This document shows, piece by piece, positions 43,352 through 51,155 of a stretch of 64,000 nucleotides of DNA. This DNA is from Archangium minus (GTDB lineage Bacteria > Myxococcota > Myxococcia > Myxococcales > Myxococcaceae): contig NZ_CP043494.1 in assembly GCF_044360475.1 (NCBI RefSeq), forward strand, positions 12,462,001 to 12,526,000, given 5' to 3'. Under the pieces are notes generated by a model, which searched no databases, was not told the origin of the DNA, and was given only the letters and a program-made list of their open reading frames with translations. Both the position numbers and the translations under genes were made by a program. The number at the start of each line of letters is the position of its first letter. Position 1 is the first letter of the stretch.

Positions 43352-43453
43352 CTCGGGCAGCGAAAGCGAGCGCCCATCGAGCCATCCAAAAAGCTGATGG
43401 CTCATCCCCTCTCCCGTCTGGTTTCCCGAAGGCTCTGGGCGCACCTTGGGAGC

Positions 43454-44416
43454 ATGGACGAGCAACGACACTGGAGCGCTGGGCATGTCCTGGTGCCCCT
43501 TGGCGCGGTGGCCAGCATTCTCCCCTTCGTGTCCACCGGTGCTGCCCTGGTGGCGGGCATCCTCGTGGCGCTGCTCGTGGGCAACCCCTACGTGGAATGG
43601 ACTCGCCGCGCCACGCATACCCTGCTGTCGCTCGCGGTGGTGGGACTCGGCGCCGGCATGGACCTGCGCGTCGTCGCTGCAGTGGGCGCTCACGGTGTCC
43701 TCTACACCGTGGCGAGCATCGCCGTGTGTCTGCTGCTCGGCGCCCTCTTCTCCCGAGCGCTCGGAGTCTCGCGTGAGGCCGGCCTGCTCATCAGCGTGGG
43801 CACGGCCATCTGCGGAGGCAGCGCCATCGCCGCGATGGTGCCCGTGCTCTGCCCCAGGGAGCACGAGGTCTCCGTCGCCCTGGGCACCGTGTTCCTGCTC
43901 AACGCCGTGGCCCTCTTCGTCTTTCCCGCCGTCGGGCATGCCGTGGGGCTCGATGCGAGCCATTTCGGTCTGTGGAGCGCCCTGGCCATCCACGACACCA
44001 GCTCCGTGGTGGGCGCCGCCCTCCAGTACGGCCCCCAGGCGCTGGAGGTGGCCACGACGGTCAAGCTGGCGCGCGCCCTGTGGATCGTCCCCCTCACCCT
44101 CGTCATCGGCGCGTGGCGGAGGCGTCAGGACGAGGCCACGGAGCCTCGAGGTCAGGCGCGGCACCCCTGGTTCATCCTTGGCTTCATCGCCACGGCGGCG
44201 CTCGTCACCTGGGTGCCGGCCATGCGGCCCGCGGGGCACCTGGTGGCGAGCGCGTCCCGGCAGGCGCTGGTGCTGACGCTCTTCCTCATCGGCGCCAACC
44301 TCACCCGCGATGCTGTCCGCTCCGTGGGCATACGGCCGCTCGCGCACGGCCTGGCGCTGTGGGTGTGCATGGCGGGCCTGAGCCTGGGTGCCATCGGCCT
44401 CCACCTCGTGGAGTGA
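43454..44416 (+). CDS. YeiH-family putative sulfate/sulfonate exporter (UPF0324)
   Basis: A 320-aa membrane protein with about ten hydrophobic helices. Family signatures include NPYVEWTRRATHTLLSLAVVGLGAGM, SVGTAICGGSAIAA and SALAIHDTSSVVGAA. These proteins are annotated as sulfate exporters by similarity; transport has not been shown for most. The start ATG at 43454 is chosen because the first membrane helix follows directly. Convergent with a LysR gene (7 bp between stops), which in many genomes regulates yeiH-type genes. Confidence 0.85.
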   Translation: MDEQRHWSAGHVLVPLGAVASILPFVSTGAALVAGILVALLVGNPYVEWTRRATHTLLSLAVVGLGAGMDLRVVAAVGAHGVLYTVASIAVCLLLGALFSRALGVSREAGLLISVGTAICGGSAIAAMVPVLCPREHEVSVALGTVFLLNAVALFVFPAVGHAVGLDASHFGLWSALAIHDTSSVVGAALQYGPQALEVATTVKLARALWIVPLTLVIGAWRRRQDEATEPRGQARHPWFILGFIATAALVTWVPAMRPAGHLVASASRQALVLTLFLIGANLTRDAVRSVGIRPLAHGLALWVCMAGLSLGAIGLHLVE

Positions 44417-44423
44417 GGCGCGC

Positions 44424-45338
44424 TCAGGGGTGCAGCAAGGGCGGTGGCGAGGCACGCGCGTGTCGCAGGAAGCGGCCCGCGATGCCCGACGGCGCATCCA
44501 CCGGCAGCACCCACGAGAAGGCACGCTCCACGCGCAAGCCTGGCACGGGAAGCACCCGCAGCCGCCCCTGGGCCAGCTCGCCCTGAATACTCCATCTCGA
44601 CAGGAAACCCACGCCCAGGCCGAGCATCACCGCGCCGTGGATGGCCTCGTTGCTGCCGAGTTGCAGATCTCCCGCCTGCGCGCCACGACGCACGCCGGAC
44701 CGCCGCAGGGCACGCTCCAGCACGGCCCGCGTCCCCGAGCCTGGCTCGCGCCAGAGAAGGGGCACGGAACGAAGAGCGTCCACCGAGCGCACCCGCAGCA
44801 GCTCCGCCGGAGCCTGTGCCGAGACGACGGGCACCAGCTCATCATCGAGATAGCGCTCCAGCCGGATGCGAGCGGCGCGGGCATGTCCTTCCACCAGGCC
44901 CAGCGGGGCGCGGCCCTCGCCCACCCAGGCGAGCACCTGCGTGGTGTTGCCCACCTCTACCCGCACCTGCAATCCGCGGTGGGAGCGGAGGAAGGAGGCC
45001 AGCACCTGGGGCACCACGGAGCTGGCGATCGTCGTGCTCGCCGCCAGCACCAGCTCTCCGCCCGTCTCCTCCTCGGTGGAGATGGCGAGTGCCGCCTCGT
45101 CCAGCAGTTGGTGGACGCGCTGCGCGTACTCCAACAAGGCTCGGCCCGCGTCGTTGAGACGCACGCCCCGCGCGGTGCGCACCAGCAGGGGCCGGCCGCA
45201 CTCGTGCTCGAGCTGGCGCACCTGCGCGGAGACGGCTGGCTGCGACAGGTGCAGGAGCCGCGAGGCCGCCGACACCTGCCCCGTGGTGGCGACCACGCGG
45301 AAGACTTCGAGACGGCGCGGATCAAGGCGTGTGGACAG
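44424..45338 (-). CDS. LysR-family transcriptional regulator (CysL/YeiE-like), probable CTG start
   Basis: A 304-aa LysR regulator. The winged HTH needs residues LDPRRLEVFRVVATTGQVSAASRLLHLSQPAVSAQVRQLE, which begin before the first in-frame GTG (45296). Upstream there is a stop codon and then AGGAGGG followed, 6 nt later, by CTG at 45338, so CTG initiation fits best. The effector domain has VPQVLASFLRSHRGLQVRVEVGN and GLGVGFLSRW. It lies 12 bp downstream of the acyl-CoA synthetase/GNAT stop and is convergent with the YeiH-like gene. Confidence 0.85.
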   Translation of the reverse strand: MSTRLDPRRLEVFRVVATTGQVSAASRLLHLSQPAVSAQVRQLEHECGRPLLVRTARGVRLNDAGRALLEYAQRVHQLLDEAALAISTEEETGGELVLAASTTIASSVVPQVLASFLRSHRGLQVRVEVGNTTQVLAWVGEGRAPLGLVEGHARAARIRLERYLDDELVPVVSAQAPAELLRVRSVDALRSVPLLWREPGSGTRAVLERALRRSGVRRGAQAGDLQLGSNEAIHGAVMLGLGVGFLSRWSIQGELAQGRLRVLPVPGLRVERAFSWVLPVDAPSGIAGRFLRHARASPPPLLHP

Positions 45339-45350
45339 GGAGAGCCCTCC

Positions 45351-48092
45351 TCAGTCCAACACCTTTACCGCCTTCACCATCGTCTCGCCTATCTCCTGGG
45401 GCAGGAGGATTTTAAAGCCCAGCTTGTTGCAGACATGCTGCATCGCCCCGTTGCCCGACAGGATGTCCGCGACGATGCGCTTCAGGCCCCAGTCCCGGCC
45501 CACAGTCACCAGCCGACTCAGCAGCTCCGTTCCCAGGCCCTGCCGTTGCACCGCGTCACTGATGAGCATCGCGAACTCGGCGTCCTCTGTGCCCGGCAGC
45601 TTCGTCAAGCGGCCCACCGCGAGGAGCTCTCCCCGGCTCGCGCCGTCCGCACGCTCCACCACCAGCGCCATCTCACGCCCGTAGTCGTTGAAGCAGATGC
45701 GCGCCAGCCGCTCGTGCGCCACGCGCTGGTCCAGCTTCATCATCCCCGCGTACCGCAGGAACACCGTCTGCTCCGTCAGCGACTTGTGGAACTCCACCAT
45801 CCTCGGCTCGTCCTCGGGACGGATGGGCCGGATGATCACCATCTCCCCGCCCTTCATCCGCCAGCGCTCCACGTACTTCGTCGGGTACGGAAGGATGGCC
45901 AGCCGTGGCAGCTGCTCCTCTGTCACCTCCGGGCCGTGCAGCACCACGCGCGCGTCCAGCGCCACCAGCCCCTCCGACGAGGCCAGCAGGGGGTTGATGT
46001 CCACCTCCTTGATGAAGCGCTGCTCCACCACCATCTGGCTGAAGCGCACCAGCAGCTTCTCCACGGCGCCCGGGTCCACCGGCTTGCGCCCGCGCACCCC
46101 GCGCAGCGCCTCGTGGATGCGCGTCTGCTCCATCATCCGTCGCGCCAGCGTCGTGTTCAGCGGCGGCAGGCCCAGCGCCCGGTCCTTGAACACCTCCACC
46201 AGCGTGCCGCCCGCACCGAACAGCAGCACCGGCCCGAACTGCGCGTCCAGGCCGCAGCCCACGATGAGCTCGTAGCCGTCCCGCCTCACCATGGGCTGCA
46301 CCGTCACCCCGTCGAACGCGTCCGCCTGGCCCAGCTCCTCCAGCTTCCCGCGGATGCCCTCGAAGGCCTCGCGGACCTTCTCCGCCGACTCCAGGTTCAG
46401 CCGCACCCCGCCCACGTCCGACTTGTGGGTGATGCGGCAGGAGTGCAGCTTCAACACCACCGGGTAGCCCAGCGACTCCGCCTCGCGCACCGCCTCGTCC
46501 ACGGTGGTCGCCCGCCGCGTCTCCACCGTCGGAATCCCATACGCCGCCAGCAGCTTCTTGGACTCCAGCTCCGAGAGCACCAGGCGGCCCGCCGTGCGCG
46601 CCTCGTGGATGAGCGTCCCGGCCTCCTCGCGCCGCTCTGGCTCCTCCGTCAGCACTGGCGTCTCGTACAGGCCCGCCAGGTTGTAGCTGTAGCGCCACAT
46701 GTAATTGAAGATGCGCGCCGCCGTGTCCGGATAGCCAAACGTGGGAATCCCCACGTCGTTGAGGATGCGCTCGCCCGCCGCCACGTCCGAGCCCCCCATC
46801 CAACTGGCGATCACCGGCTTGCCCAGCTTCACGTAGGGCTTGAGCCGATCCGCCGTCTGCGTGGGCTCGGTCTGGTCCTGAGGCGCGAGGATGACGAGCA
46901 GGCCATCGCTGTTCTTGTCCGCGCCCGCCACCTCCAGAGCCTTCGCGAAACGCTCCGGGTCCGCGTCGCCGAGGATGTCCACCGGGTTGCCGTGGCTCCA
47001 CTCGGGAGGCAGGAAGCCATTGAGCTCCGACATGGTCTTCTCCGACAGCTTCGCCAGCTCGCCGCCGCCCGTCACCAGCGCATCCGTGGCCAGCACGCCC
47101 GGGCCGCCCGCGTTGGTGAGGATGGTGAGCCGCCGGCCCACGGGACGCGGCTGCTTGGCGAGCACCTCGGCCATGTAGAAGAGGTCCGCGATGGAGTCCA
47201 CGCGCAGCACGCCCGTGCGCCGGAAGGCCGCGCTCAGCACCTCGTCGCTGCCCGTCAGCGTGCCCGTGTGCGAGGCCGCCGCCGCCGCCGCCTGCGCCGT
47301 CCGTCCCGCCTTGATGACGATGATGGGCTTGTGCAGCGCCACCTCGCGCGCCGCCGACAGGAAGGCCCGCGCGTCACCAATGGACTCCATGTAGAGGAGG
47401 ATGCTGCGCGTGCGCGGGTCATCCCCCAGGTAGTCGATGAGGTCTCCCCAGCCCACGTTCAGCATCGAGCCCAGGGACACACAGGCGCTGAAGCCCACCG
47501 ACTCGCGCTTGCTCCAGTCGAGGATGGCGGTGAGCAGCGCGCCGCTCTGGCTGATGAAGGCCACGTTACCCGAGCGCGCCATGCCGCCCGCGAAGGTGGC
47601 GTTGAGCCCCGTGGTCGGCCGCATCACGCCCAGACAGTTGGGGCCGATGATGCGAATGCTCGCCTGCCGGGCAATCTCAAGCACCTCCTGCTCCAGCTTC
47701 ACGCCCTCGGGGCCCACCTCCTTGAAGCCGGCGGAGACGATGATGGCGCCCCGGACGCCCGCCTCCGCGCACTCGCGCATCACGCCGGGCACCGAGGCGG
47801 CGGGCGTCACGATGACGGCCAGGTCCACCGGCTCGGGCAGCTCCTTCAGCGACGGCCAGGAGCGGATGCCCAGCACGTTGGGCCGCTTGGGATTGATGGG
47901 ATAGACGGTGCCGCCGAAGGGGTTGCTGATGAGGTTCCAGAGAATGGTGCGACCCACGCTCCCCTGCCGCTCGCTCGCGCCCACCACCGCCACGCTGCGC
48001 GGAGAGAAGATGGCGTCGAGCGGGTGACGGCCTCGCTGGTGCAGCAGGTCGTACGAAGGATCGTTGGGCGGCGCTCGGGTCGGCTGGGCCAT
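45351..48092 (-). CDS. bifunctional acyl-CoA synthetase (ADP-forming type) / GNAT acetyltransferase
   Basis: A 913-aa Pat/PatZ-like protein. The N-terminal CoA-binding domain (FSPRSVAVVGASERQGSVG), succinyl-CoA-ligase-like domains with the loop FISQSGALLTAI, and ATP-grasp domain (AAYGIPTVETRRATTVDEAV ... LKLHSCRITHKSDVGGVRLN) are followed by a GNAT domain (about 745-905: VIIRPIRPEDEPRM ... QRQGLGTELLSRL). Such proteins acetylate and silence acetyl-CoA synthetase; the synthetase half is regulatory. In the His loop of active ADP-forming enzymes the phosphorylated residue is His, while here SHTGTLTG keeps a His nearby, so residual ligase activity cannot be excluded. Start at 48092; an ATG at 48146 lacks an SD. 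Confidence 0.9.
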   Translation of the reverse strand: MAQPTRAPPNDPSYDLLHQRGRHPLDAIFSPRSVAVVGASERQGSVGRTILWNLISNPFGGTVYPINPKRPNVLGIRSWPSLKELPEPVDLAVIVTPAASVPGVMRECAEAGVRGAIIVSAGFKEVGPEGVKLEQEVLEIARQASIRIIGPNCLGVMRPTTGLNATFAGGMARSGNVAFISQSGALLTAILDWSKRESVGFSACVSLGSMLNVGWGDLIDYLGDDPRTRSILLYMESIGDARAFLSAAREVALHKPIIVIKAGRTAQAAAAAASHTGTLTGSDEVLSAAFRRTGVLRVDSIADLFYMAEVLAKQPRPVGRRLTILTNAGGPGVLATDALVTGGGELAKLSEKTMSELNGFLPPEWSHGNPVDILGDADPERFAKALEVAGADKNSDGLLVILAPQDQTEPTQTADRLKPYVKLGKPVIASWMGGSDVAAGERILNDVGIPTFGYPDTAARIFNYMWRYSYNLAGLYETPVLTEEPERREEAGTLIHEARTAGRLVLSELESKKLLAAYGIPTVETRRATTVDEAVREAESLGYPVVLKLHSCRITHKSDVGGVRLNLESAEKVREAFEGIRGKLEELGQADAFDGVTVQPMVRRDGYELIVGCGLDAQFGPVLLFGAGGTLVEVFKDRALGLPPLNTTLARRMMEQTRIHEALRGVRGRKPVDPGAVEKLLVRFSQMVVEQRFIKEVDINPLLASSEGLVALDARVVLHGPEVTEEQLPRLAILPYPTKYVERWRMKGGEMVIIRPIRPEDEPRMVEFHKSLTEQTVFLRYAGMMKLDQRVAHERLARICFNDYGREMALVVERADGASRGELLAVGRLTKLPGTEDAEFAMLISDAVQRQGLGTELLSRLVTVGRDWGLKRIVADILSGNGAMQHVCNKLGFKILLPQEIGETMVKAVKVLD

Positions 48093-48146
48093 GTGCTGTT
48101 TCTGTTCCCGACGCCGGCCCTGAATCAACCAATAACTGGATGACAT

Positions 48147-48463
48147 TCACGCGGTGCGTTGCCTGGGCGGCAGTGTGTGGGTGTGCGCGCGGTCGCACGG
48201 CGTCATGGCCAGAAGCCAGACAAACTGAAATGAACTGATTGCTTGAACAGAGAAGCTCATCTTCGCGGAAAAAGCTACGACAGGCACTGGCGTGGTGGAT
48301 GCCTGGATTGCCTCGCTCACCGGGTGCCCGTCAGTCGCAGGGTGCTGTGGCCCTTCGCATCCGTCACCCGCTGGTCCGTACCGGTGCGGTACTTGCCGGT
48401 ACGCTCCCGTGGTGGGATCTGAAGTGGCTCACGCCCCCGGCATCCCAGTAGGCTCGCTCGGCC
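48147..48463. other. divergent intergenic region
   Basis: Promoter region between the acyl-CoA synthetase/GNAT gene (minus) and the 48464 gene (plus). Nothing else is recognised. Confidence 0.4.
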
Positions 48464-48907
48464 ATGGCTCGCCGCAAACAGGTCGATGAGACCACCGCTC
48501 GCGTCCGGAACCTGATCGCCCTCGATGCCGCCAACATCATGCGGCGGCTGGAGGCGCGCCGGAGCGAGATGTTCGTCCTCTTCTCCCGACTGCGCAGCCG
48601 CGAGCCCATGCTCAGCACCCTCGCCACCCGCTACACCTCGGCCACCTTCCACGACCTGGTGCACCTGCCCGTGCGCGAGCAGTCCGTGGTGGACCACTTC
48701 TACGAGTGTCTGGACGCGCTCCGCTGGTACTTCACCTACACCGAGGACATGCCCAGCACCGCGCAGCAGACCTTCAATACCCTCCACCGACGGCTGGAAG
48801 AGGCGCACCGCAAGCTGGTCGCCACGCTGGGACCTCCCGCCTCACCTGATGGCGTCACCGTGGTGGAGGGCGAGGTGCTGCGCCGGGAGGACAAGGCCCT
48901 CACGTGA
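48464..48907 (+). CDS. hypothetical helical protein
   Basis: A 147-aa, mostly helical, Arg/Glu-rich soluble protein without recognised domain (LIALDAANIMRRLEARRSEMFVLFSRLRSRE ... VDHFYECLDALRWYF). Codon usage is that of the host. No signal peptide or membrane segment. It is followed by the GyrI-like gene after 72 bp on the same strand. Confidence 0.7.
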   Translation: MARRKQVDETTARVRNLIALDAANIMRRLEARRSEMFVLFSRLRSREPMLSTLATRYTSATFHDLVHLPVREQSVVDHFYECLDALRWYFTYTEDMPSTAQQTFNTLHRRLEEAHRKLVATLGPPASPDGVTVVEGEVLRREDKALT

Positions 48908-48979
48908 GGCGGGGCATCACGGAGAGCAGCCACGGAGGCCGGCATCGGATATGGAGGTCTGGGCTACGAAGGGAGATGC

Positions 48980-49465
48980 ATGGACGTCCGGGAAGTGTCG
49001 CGCGGGGACATCAAGCTGGTGGGCATCAAGGTCGTGGGCCGCACGCAGGAGCTGAGCCAACGCGTGCCACCGGCCTGGCTGGAGCTGACTCGAAAGATGG
49101 AGGCCATCCGCCACAAGGTCGACCCGGGGCTGTTCTACGGCGTCACCCCCGAGTCGGATCATCTCAATGACGGGCAGGGTGGCGTCTACTCCTACTGGGT
49201 GGCCACCGAGGTGTCCGCCTTCGAGGAGGTTCCAGAGGGAATGACCACCTTGTCCGTGCCCGCCCAGCGCTACGCGGTCGCTACGTGCAAGGGTGGCCCG
49301 GAGCAGATTGAAGCTGCGTATATCGGCCTCGCCCAGTGGGTCGCCGCGGCAGGCCGTCAGGCTCGTGCGGACGCCTATGGGTTCGAGTTGTATGACGTGC
49401 GCCGGCAACGCCCGACGCCTCCGTACGAGACCTTCGACTACGACATCTACAAGCCGCTCTCTTGA
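48980..49465 (+). CDS. GyrI-like effector-binding domain protein
   Basis: A 161-aa single-domain protein of the SOUL/GyrI-like small-molecule-binding fold: VGIKVVGRTQELSQRVPPAW, VYSYWVATEVSAFEEVPEGM, TLSVPAQRYAVATCKGGPEQI and a C-terminal YETFDYDIYKPL strand with the conserved acidic residue. Stand-alone members bind hydrophobic cations or hydrolyse small molecules; there is no fused HTH. Start ATG 48980 has GGGAGA upstream. Confidence 0.8.
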   Translation: MDVREVSRGDIKLVGIKVVGRTQELSQRVPPAWLELTRKMEAIRHKVDPGLFYGVTPESDHLNDGQGGVYSYWVATEVSAFEEVPEGMTTLSVPAQRYAVATCKGGPEQIEAAYIGLAQWVAAAGRQARADAYGFELYDVRRQRPTPPYETFDYDIYKPLS

Positions 49466-49511
49466 CGCGGTGACGTTCGTTTAATCCGTGAACCTCATAC
49501 CCTCACCCCGA

Positions 49512-49532
49512 CCCTCTCCCAGAGGGAGAGGG
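49512..49532. repeat. REP-like palindrome
   Basis: CCCTCTCCC AGA GGGAGAGGG is a perfect palindrome flanked by CCTCACCCCGA and GAGAGGTGGGGAGAGGG, the type of dispersed extragenic palindrome common in such genomes. It lies between the GyrI-like and SGNH genes. Confidence 0.6.
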
Positions 49533-49640
49533 AGAGGTGGGGAGAGGGAGGGAGCGAGCGGGCGACAGGCTGCTACGTGGCTGTCCTTCTCGGCCGGTTC
49601 CTGTCTCGCTTGGAGCCTTTCGTCTAGAGTTCCCGGCCGC

Positions 49641-51155
49641 ATGCTCGAAGCTTCTCGTGGCCGATGGTGGGCGGTCCTCCTGCTCGTTCCGTTCCTCCTC
49701 GGTGCGCTCGCGTGGGCGCTCTGGAATCCCAAGCCGCAACCCCAGGTGTCCCGGCACTCCCGCGCCCCTCGTAGCCCTCGCCCCACCGCGCAACCCGGTA
49801 AGCCCCTCCGGCTCGCTCAGGCCACCCTGCCCGCCCAGCCCGCTCCGGAGCCCTCCGCTCCGGCTCCTGCCGCCGCGCCCTCCGTCAGCCGCTCGCTGCC
49901 CGTGCCCTCTCCCCGCGCCATCAAGCTGTACCAGCTCGGGAAGAAGCTCGGCGTCCAGGAGCCGATTGTGGAGGACCCCTGCGTCACTCCGTCCGGCGCC
50001 TCCTGCTCGCGCACCGCGCTCTCCCCCTTCTTCGAGTCCCTCGACGCCCTCTCCACCGGCAAGGCCACCTCACCCGCCGTCATCGCCGCGTTCGGCAACT
50101 CGCTGATCGCCGGAAATCGCATCGTCGACATCATCCGCGAGGAGCTCGGTATCACCTTCGGAGATGCGGGCCGTGGCTTGCTCTTCGTGGACCGCCTCGC
50201 CCCGTACGGGCCGCGTGAACGCGTCGGCTTCGCGCGCGGCGGCTGGGAGGCGCGCACCCTGGGCGAGATAAAGCTCGCCGAGCTGCCCTTCGGTGTCAGC
50301 GGCATCTACCACCAGGCCACCGCCGCGAAGGCCAGCAGCCGCTTCACCCTGGCGGGCGAGCCCCGAGGCACCCTGTGGTGGCTCGACGTGCCCCGCGGCG
50401 GCCCGCTGTCCGTCCACGCCGATGGAAAGGAGCTCGCCCGCGCCGAGCCCGTTGGCACGGGTCAGGCCCAGACCCTCGCCTTCGACATCCCCGAGAGCGC
50501 TCGCACCCTGGACGTGGTCGCCGAGGGCCGTGGCGCCGTGGTGCTCGGCGTGGTGTTGCAGCACCAGCGTCCCGGCATCGTGCTCGACACGCTGGGCGTT
50601 CCCTCCGCCGACGCCAACCTCTTCCTGCGCGCCCGCGAGGACATCTTCCGCGCCCAGCTCGCCGAGCGCTCGCCCCGATTGCTCCTGTTCATCCTCGGCG
50701 GCAACGAGGCCAAGCGGCTTGAGTGGGGCCGCTCCAACATCGCCGAGGTCGAGGAAGGTCTGCGCTCCTTCGTGCGCCGCTCGCGCGCCGCCGCCCCCGA
50801 CAGCGCCTGCCTCGTGGTGGGCCCCATCGACGCGGTCCGAGGAGGCACGGGGCCCCAGAAGCTCGCCCAGCGTCCCTACCTCGACGAGGTCATCTCCATC
50901 GAGCGGCAGATCGCCCTCTCCGAGGGCTGCGCCTTCTTCGACATCTTCGCCGCCATGGGAGGCTCCGGCTCGATCGCCCGCTTCGTCAAGGCCGGGCTCG
51001 TCCATGACGACCTCGTCCACCCGCGTGGCCAGGGGCTCGACATCCTCGGCCAGCTCATCACCGACGCGCTGCTGCGCACCTGGGTGGCGGGTGGAGATCC
51101 CCGCCGGCAGGCCGCCCTCGCGCCGCGCCTCCATGCCTCGGAGAAGGCACGGTGA
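49641..51155 (+). CDS. membrane-anchored SGNH/GDSL hydrolase-family protein
   Basis: A 504-aa protein with a single N-terminal transmembrane helix (WWAVLLLVPFLLGALAWALW) and a Pro/Ala-rich linker of about 90 residues, placing the enzyme in the periplasm. SGNH blocks: AAFGNSLIAGN (nucleophile Ser, GNSL instead of GDSL), ILGGNEAKR (Asn) and VHDDLVHPRGQ (Asp-His). This version resembles SGNH proteins acting on cell-wall or polysaccharide O-acyl groups. Start ATG 49641 is chosen for the membrane anchor. The stop overlaps the next gene's GTG (GTGA), so the pair is translationally coupled. Confidence 0.82.
   Translation: MLEASRGRWWAVLLLVPFLLGALAWALWNPKPQPQVSRHSRAPRSPRPTAQPGKPLRLAQATLPAQPAPEPSAPAPAAAPSVSRSLPVPSPRAIKLYQLGKKLGVQEPIVEDPCVTPSGASCSRTALSPFFESLDALSTGKATSPAVIAAFGNSLIAGNRIVDIIREELGITFGDAGRGLLFVDRLAPYGPRERVGFARGGWEARTLGEIKLAELPFGVSGIYHQATAAKASSRFTLAGEPRGTLWWLDVPRGGPLSVHADGKELARAEPVGTGQAQTLAFDIPESARTLDVVAEGRGAVVLGVVLQHQRPGIVLDTLGVPSADANLFLRAREDIFRAQLAERSPRLLLFILGGNEAKRLEWGRSNIAEVEEGLRSFVRRSRAAAPDSACLVVGPIDAVRGGTGPQKLAQRPYLDEVISIERQIALSEGCAFFDIFAAMGGSGSIARFVKAGLVHDDLVHPRGQGLDILGQLITDALLRTWVAGGDPRRQAALAPRLHASEKAR

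Noticed and set aside
42455..44524. 689-codon minus-strand frame
   Set aside because: Antisense shadow of the lipoprotein and YeiH-like genes; no recognisable domain.
44388..48143. 1251-codon plus-strand open frame opposite the LysR and acyl-CoA synthetase genes
   Set aside because: Same shadow effect; no motif, no SD, low-complexity composition, and the minus-strand genes have clear catalytic motifs.
49500..49560. Transcription terminator
   Set aside because: The palindrome lacks a T-tract and has the look of a dispersed repeat, so it is listed as a repeat.
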